From assembly GCA_031552825.1 (NCBI GenBank), contig JAVBMD010000013.1:15461-79460 (forward strand): a stretch of 64,000 bases of DNA, given 5' to 3'. A model generated the notes under the pieces. It did not search any database, was not told the origin of the DNA, and saw nothing but the letters and a program-made list of their open reading frames with translations. Numbering within the stretch: position 1 is the stretch's first letter; each line of letters begins with the position of its first letter. Of this stretch, positions 60,604-64,000 are shown piece by piece. Source of the stretch: WQXF01 sp031552825. GTDB lineage: Bacteria > Bacillota > Clostridia > Christensenellales > Aristaeellaceae. The translations under genes were made by a program, and so were the position numbers.

Positions 60604-61598
60604 TAGCTCTCCCCCCGTTCCACCTTGGGCGCGCTGGGATGCGTCAGATGGCAGCGCACACAATGCGTCGGCGAAAGCTGGGTTTCCGGCGCCGACATGG
60701 TGAGGCAAATCTTCATCGCGTGGGCGCAGCGCGGCGCAAAGGGGCAGCCTTCCGGCGGCGCCAGCATATCCGGCGGCGAGCCGGGAATGGGGATCAGTTT
60801 CAGCTTGCGGTTCCCGTCGCGCTTGGGAATGGAGCGCAGCAAGCCCCACGTATACGGATGCCGCGATCCATAGAAGATCTCGCGCAGCGTGCCTTGCTCC
60901 ACCACCGTGCCGCCGTACAGCACCACGACGCGGCTGCACATGCTGGCCACCACGCCCAGATCGTGGGTGATGAGGATGGTAGAGGTGCCCAGCCGCTCGC
61001 GCAGACTGCGCAGCAAATCCAAGATCTGCGCCTCGATGGTGACGTCCAGCGCGGTGGTGGGCTCGTCGGCGATTACCAGCTTGGGATTGCAGGCCAGCGC
61101 GATGGCGATCATCGCGCGCTGGCGCATGCCGCCGGAAAACTCGTGCGGGTATTGCTTGAGGCGACTCTCCGGGCTAGGGATCTCCACCATGCGCAGCAGC
61201 TCCAGCGCCCGGGCGCGCGCTTCGTCCTTCTTCATGCCCTGATGAATCTTCAGCGGCTCGGTGATCTGCTTGCCGATGGTGAAGAGGGGGTTCAGCGAGG
61301 TCATCGGGTCTTGGAACACCATGCCGATATCGCCGCCGCGCATGCGCCGTCGCTGGGCGGCGGTCATGGCGGCGGTTTCCACCCCGCCAAACCGCACCGC
61401 GTCGGCGCGCACCTCAGCGTTGCCGGGCAGCAGCCCCAGCACCGAGAGCATCAGCACGCTCTTTCCGCTGCCGGACTCGCCGACGACGCCAACCGCCTCC
61501 CCCTCCTCCACGCACAGCGAAACGCCGCGCACCGCGCGCACGTCCCCGGCGGCGATGTGGAAGGTGGTCGACAGGTTTTCAATCTCAAGCAGGGCCAT
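60603..61598 (-). CDS. Dipeptide/oligopeptide ABC transporter ATPase (DppD/OppD type)
   Basis: 331 residues (AAGGAGGCCTTTC before the ATG). Walker A GESGSGKS, Q-loop VFQDPMTSLNPLF, signature FSGGMRQRAMIAIAL, Walker B LVIADEPTTALD, switch THDLGVVA, and the C-terminal GCPFAPRCAHAMKIC typical of peptide importers. Pairs with the following ATPase as heterodimer. The gene order permease-permease-ATPase-ATPase matches Dpp/Opp operons. Confidence 0.94.
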   Translation of the reverse strand: MALLEIENLSTTFHIAAGDVRAVRGVSLCVEEGEAVGVVGESGSGKSVLMLSVLGLLPGNAEVRADAVRFGGVETAAMTAAQRRRMRGGDIGMVFQDPMTSLNPLFTIGKQITEPLKIHQGMKKDEARARALELLRMVEIPSPESRLKQYPHEFSGGMRQRAMIAIALACNPKLVIADEPTTALDVTIEAQILDLLRSLRERLGTSTILITHDLGVVASMCSRVVVLYGGTVVEQGTLREIFYGSRHPYTWGLLRSIPKRDGNRKLKLIPIPGSPPDMLAPPEGCPFAPRCAHAMKICLTMSAPETQLSPTHCVRCHLTHPSAPKVERGES

Positions 61599-61626
61599 GA
61601 AAGGCCTCCTTATTCAGTCAAATGAT

Positions 61627-62568
61627 CTATTTTTTGTTTAGGCGCGGATCCAGCGCATCGCGCAGACCGTCACCGATGAAATTGAGCGCAAACATGGTGA
61701 TGCAGATGGCGGCGACAGGGAAAAACATTTGATACGGCTTGCTCGAAAGCGCCGGAATGGCCTCGTTTGCAAGCGTACCCCAGCTGGCCATGGGCACCTG
61801 AATGCCGATGCCGAGGAAGGCCAAAAAGGCCTCGGAAAAAATAGCGGAAGGAATCAGAAACGCCGTGGAAACGATGATCGGCCCCATACAGTTGGGCACC
61901 AGATGGCGCAGCAGGATATCCAGATCCGAAGCGCCGGTCAGCTTGGCGGCCAGCGCATAGTCCGAGGATTTGAGCGTCATCACCTGCGAACGCACCACGC
62001 GCGCCGTGCCGATCCACGAGGTAAAGCACAGCGCCAGCACGATGGACTGAACCGTCGAGCCCATCACCATCATAATCAAGATGATATAGAGCAGCGAGGG
62101 CAGGCCGATGAGGATGTCGACGATGCGCATGAGGATCATGTCCAGCCGACGGCCGATGAACCCTGCGATGCCGCCGTACAGCACGCCGATGACTAGGTTG
62201 ATGGCCGCCGCCACCACGCCCACCGTCAGGCTGATGCGCGCGCCGAACAGCACGCGCACGAGGATGTCGCGCCCCAGCTTATCGGTACCGAACCAGTGCG
62301 CGGCGCTGGGTCCCTTGCCCCCGGCGGTGAAATCCACGCCGGAGTAGGTGTACGGCGAGAGCATCGGCCCGAAGATGGCCAGCAGCGTGATGATGACCAG
62401 CACCACCAGCCCGCCCATCGCCAAAGGATCGCGCTTAAAGCGCGCCCGCACATCCTGCCAATAGGTGGTGGAAGGGCGGACGATGCGCTCCTGCTCGCGC
62501 TGCGCGTCGCCCAATGGTTCAAACAGCGCGGCAGGCAGGTTTTGATAAGAGGATTGGGAAGACTGCAT
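61627..62568 (-). CDS. Dipeptide/oligopeptide ABC transporter permease (DppC/OppC type)
   Basis: 313 residues (AAGGAGAAGAGCAC before the ATG). Long N-terminal cytoplasmic part with the OppC_N-like stretch YWQDVRARFKRDPLAMGG, then the first helix, a periplasmic-side segment with HWFGTDKLGRDILVRVLFGAR, and five further helices. EAA loop: YALAAKLTGASDLDILLRHLVPN. Ends FIGDGLRDALDPRLNKK as usual in this family. Confidence 0.94.
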   Translation of the reverse strand: MQSSQSSYQNLPAALFEPLGDAQREQERIVRPSTTYWQDVRARFKRDPLAMGGLVVLVIITLLAIFGPMLSPYTYSGVDFTAGGKGPSAAHWFGTDKLGRDILVRVLFGARISLTVGVVAAAINLVIGVLYGGIAGFIGRRLDMILMRIVDILIGLPSLLYIILIMMVMGSTVQSIVLALCFTSWIGTARVVRSQVMTLKSSDYALAAKLTGASDLDILLRHLVPNCMGPIIVSTAFLIPSAIFSEAFLAFLGIGIQVPMASWGTLANEAIPALSSKPYQMFFPVAAICITMFALNFIGDGLRDALDPRLNKK

Positions 62569-62612
62569 GTGCTCTTCTCCTTAACGGAAGTTGATACGCC
62601 CGGCACACGGCG

Positions 62613-63539
62613 CTAATCGGTAAGCTTCACCCGCGGATCGATCAGCGCGTAGCAGATGTCGACCACGATGTTGCATGCGATGACGAAGATGCCGAAAAAG
62701 GCGGTCATGCCCATTATCATCGTATAATCCCGATCGCCGACGCTGGCCACGTAGTCGCGCCCGATGCCGGGTATGGAAAACAGGCGCTCGACGACAAAGC
62801 TGCCGGTAAGCAGCCCGGCCACCAGCGGCCCCATATAGGTTACCACCGGCAGGATGGAGTTTTTCAGCGCGTGCTTCCAGATCACCCCGGCCTCGCTGAC
62901 GCCCTTGGCGCGCGCGGTGCGGGTGTAATCCTGCTGCAGCGCGTCGAGCATGGAGGAGCGAATCTGCCGCGCGATGTAGGCGATGGGCTGAAACGCCAAA
63001 CAGATGACCGGCAAAATATAGTGCTTCCAACTGGTCAGCCCCATAGAGGGCAGCCATTTCAGGTGCATCGAGAAGATGTAGAGCAGCACCACGGAGATGA
63101 CGAACGCAGGCGCGGAAATGCCGATGGTGGCAAAGGCCATCGAGGCAAAATCCGGCCACCGCCCGCGCCTCGTCGCCGAGATCACGCCCAGCGGCACGCC
63201 GATCCCCAGCGACACCACGATAGCCAACAACCCCACCCGCGCGGAAATCGGGAAGCCGACGGCGACCAGCTTGTTGACGCTGATGTTGGCGCGCTTGAAG
63301 GACATGCCAAAATCGCCCTGAAAAACGTTGCGCAGGTAGGTGGTATACTGCTCGAACACCGGCTTGTCCAACCCGTACATTGAATAGAGCCGCTCCAGCA
63401 CAGCGGGCGGCAGCTTATTTTCCCCCGGGGAGTTAAAGGGGCTGCCTGGAATGGCGTGCATCAAAAAGAAGGTGATGGTCACCAGCACGAAGATGGTCAC
63501 CAACCCGGCGACGACGCGCTTGACGATATACCGCCCCAT
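62613..63539 (-). CDS. Dipeptide/oligopeptide ABC transporter permease (DppB/OppB type)
   Basis: 308 residues from the ATG at 63539 (AAGGAGGGGTGTCG upstream). Starts MGRYIVKRVVAGLVTIFVLV as DppB-type permeases do, with HAIPGSPF after the first helix. Six helices; the EAA loop contains DYTRTARAKGVSEAGVIWKH; ends ICYALIDPRVKLTD. First gene of the transport operon. No binding-protein gene is visible in the 460 bp upstream, which instead hold a promoter and structured repeats. Confidence 0.94.
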   Translation of the reverse strand: MGRYIVKRVVAGLVTIFVLVTITFFLMHAIPGSPFNSPGENKLPPAVLERLYSMYGLDKPVFEQYTTYLRNVFQGDFGMSFKRANISVNKLVAVGFPISARVGLLAIVVSLGIGVPLGVISATRRGRWPDFASMAFATIGISAPAFVISVVLLYIFSMHLKWLPSMGLTSWKHYILPVICLAFQPIAYIARQIRSSMLDALQQDYTRTARAKGVSEAGVIWKHALKNSILPVVTYMGPLVAGLLTGSFVVERLFSIPGIGRDYVASVGDRDYTMIMGMTAFFGIFVIACNIVVDICYALIDPRVKLTD

Positions 63540-63585
63540 CGACACCCCTCCTTTCAACAGCGCTTGTAAAAAAACCTTTCATAAG

Positions 63586-63614
63586 ATCATACCAGCCTGC
63601 CGCGCGATGCGCAA
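63586..63614 (-). promoter_or_regulatory. Promoter of the peptide-transport/recycling operon
   Basis: Minus-strand TTGCGC (63609-63614), 17-bp spacer ending in TGG, TATGAT (63586-63591). The TGn extension strengthens the -10. Transcription would start near 63579. Confidence 0.65.
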
Positions 63615-63664
63615 GGCGTTTTTCGAAAAAAGGGCGGATCGTGGCGAGTGGCAAAAAAAGAACC

Positions 63665-64000
63665 ATGAACAAGTGTGTTCATCAGGCTATCAACAAAGTC
63701 AGACCGTCGAGAAATGTCCAGATGTGGGCGAAGCACAAGCGTGTCCGCAGGAGGCGTACACTGGTACGCCGACAAGGCACGCGCTGGGCTGAACCCGCAG
63801 ATGGGCGTTTTTCGACGGTCTGCATGAACAAGTGTGTTCATCCATGCTATCAACAAAGTCAGACCGTCGAGAAATGTCCAGATGTGGGCGAAGCACAAGC
63901 GTGTCCGCAGGAGGCGTACACTGGTACGCCGACAAGGCGCGCGCTGGGCTGAACCCGCAGACGGGCGTTTATCGACGGTCTGATGAACAAGTGTGTTCAT
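63665..64000. repeat. Structured tandem repeat of about 160 bp, cut by the window edge
   Basis: Three copies of the palindrome ATGAACA-AGTG-TGTTCAT (63665-63682, 63824-63841, 63983-64000) alternate with two nearly identical 123-bp cores (63700-63822, 63860-63982). Each core is bounded by the inverted repeat CAGACCGTCGA / TCGACGGTCTG, extended inward by wobble-compatible pairs, and contains the hairpin GGCGTAC-ACTG-GTACGCC. Frames through it on both strands are repeat-derived and not called as genes. Confidence 0.9.

Noticed and set aside
63587..64000. Minus-strand frame of 137 codons and plus-strand frames through the right-end repeat
   Set aside because: The translations simply repeat with the 160-bp unit and follow its inverted repeats; they reflect structured DNA rather than a protein.
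1..64000. tRNA, rRNA, transposase and prophage signals
   Set aside because: I scanned by eye for tRNA-like cloverleaf landmarks, rRNA motifs and transposase or integrase motifs in the translations and found none that hold up.

Overview
The window is GC-rich DNA with Shine-Dalgarno-preceded genes, TTGACA/TATAAT-type promoters and Firmicutes-style gene sets: a YesM/YesN-type two-component system next to a family 1 sugar ABC transporter, a DppA-type D-aminopeptidase, a GT4 glycolipid-type glycosyltransferase, VanZ, CAP-domain secreted proteins and a CnaB-repeat surface protein. I infer an anaerobic, GC-rich member of the Clostridia, probably gut-associated. The order cannot be fixed from this sequence alone. 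No rRNA, tRNA, CRISPR array or transposase was seen.

Layout. 1-3074 (minus): an FHA protein, a RodA/FtsW glycosyltransferase and a class B PBP (running off the left edge), a cell-elongation module. 3260-5865 (plus): two paralogous CAP-domain secreted proteins. The second is preceded by a good promoter and a leader of about 500 nt carrying four tandem GEMM-I (cyclic dinucleotide, c-di-GMP-I class) riboswitch aptamers. 5890-7217 (minus): a J-domain/TPR protein, a DUF2284 protein and a 39-residue ORF. 7259-7833 (minus): a GNAT acetyltransferase. 7881-13544 (plus): an HD phosphohydrolase, two paralogous secreted L,D-transpeptidases and a sensor kinase. 13684-17599 (plus): sugar-binding protein, two permeases and an AraC-type response regulator. 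17601-23010 (minus): MATE and ABC exporters, then three small secreted or membrane proteins.

23156-51073 (minus) is a single uninterrupted ORF of 9305 codons. It encodes a surface protein of close to 1 MDa, built from roughly 58-60 CnaB/SpaA-like domains. Its C-terminal half is a strict alternation of two domain classes (18 A/B pairs), with a superimposed 2.1 kb higher-order repeat. An AT-rich gene-free stretch lies upstream of it.

52041-63614 (minus) reads as a cell-wall peptide scavenging locus: a dipeptide/oligopeptide ABC transporter (two permeases, two ATPases, no binding protein in the window), a secreted TPR protein, alanine racemase, an M20 amidohydrolase, a D-aminopeptidase and an LD-carboxypeptidase. 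It is followed by a DEDDh exonuclease and a GT4 glycosyltransferase. The right end (63665-64000) is a structured tandem repeat of about 160 bp that runs out of the window.

Common theme: most of the window concerns the cell envelope, covering peptidoglycan synthesis (PBP/RodA), cross-linking (two L,D-transpeptidases), peptide recycling (Alr, DppA, LdcA-like, Dpp/Opp) and surface proteins (CAP, CnaB). One of the surface genes appears to be under riboswitch control by a cyclic dinucleotide.
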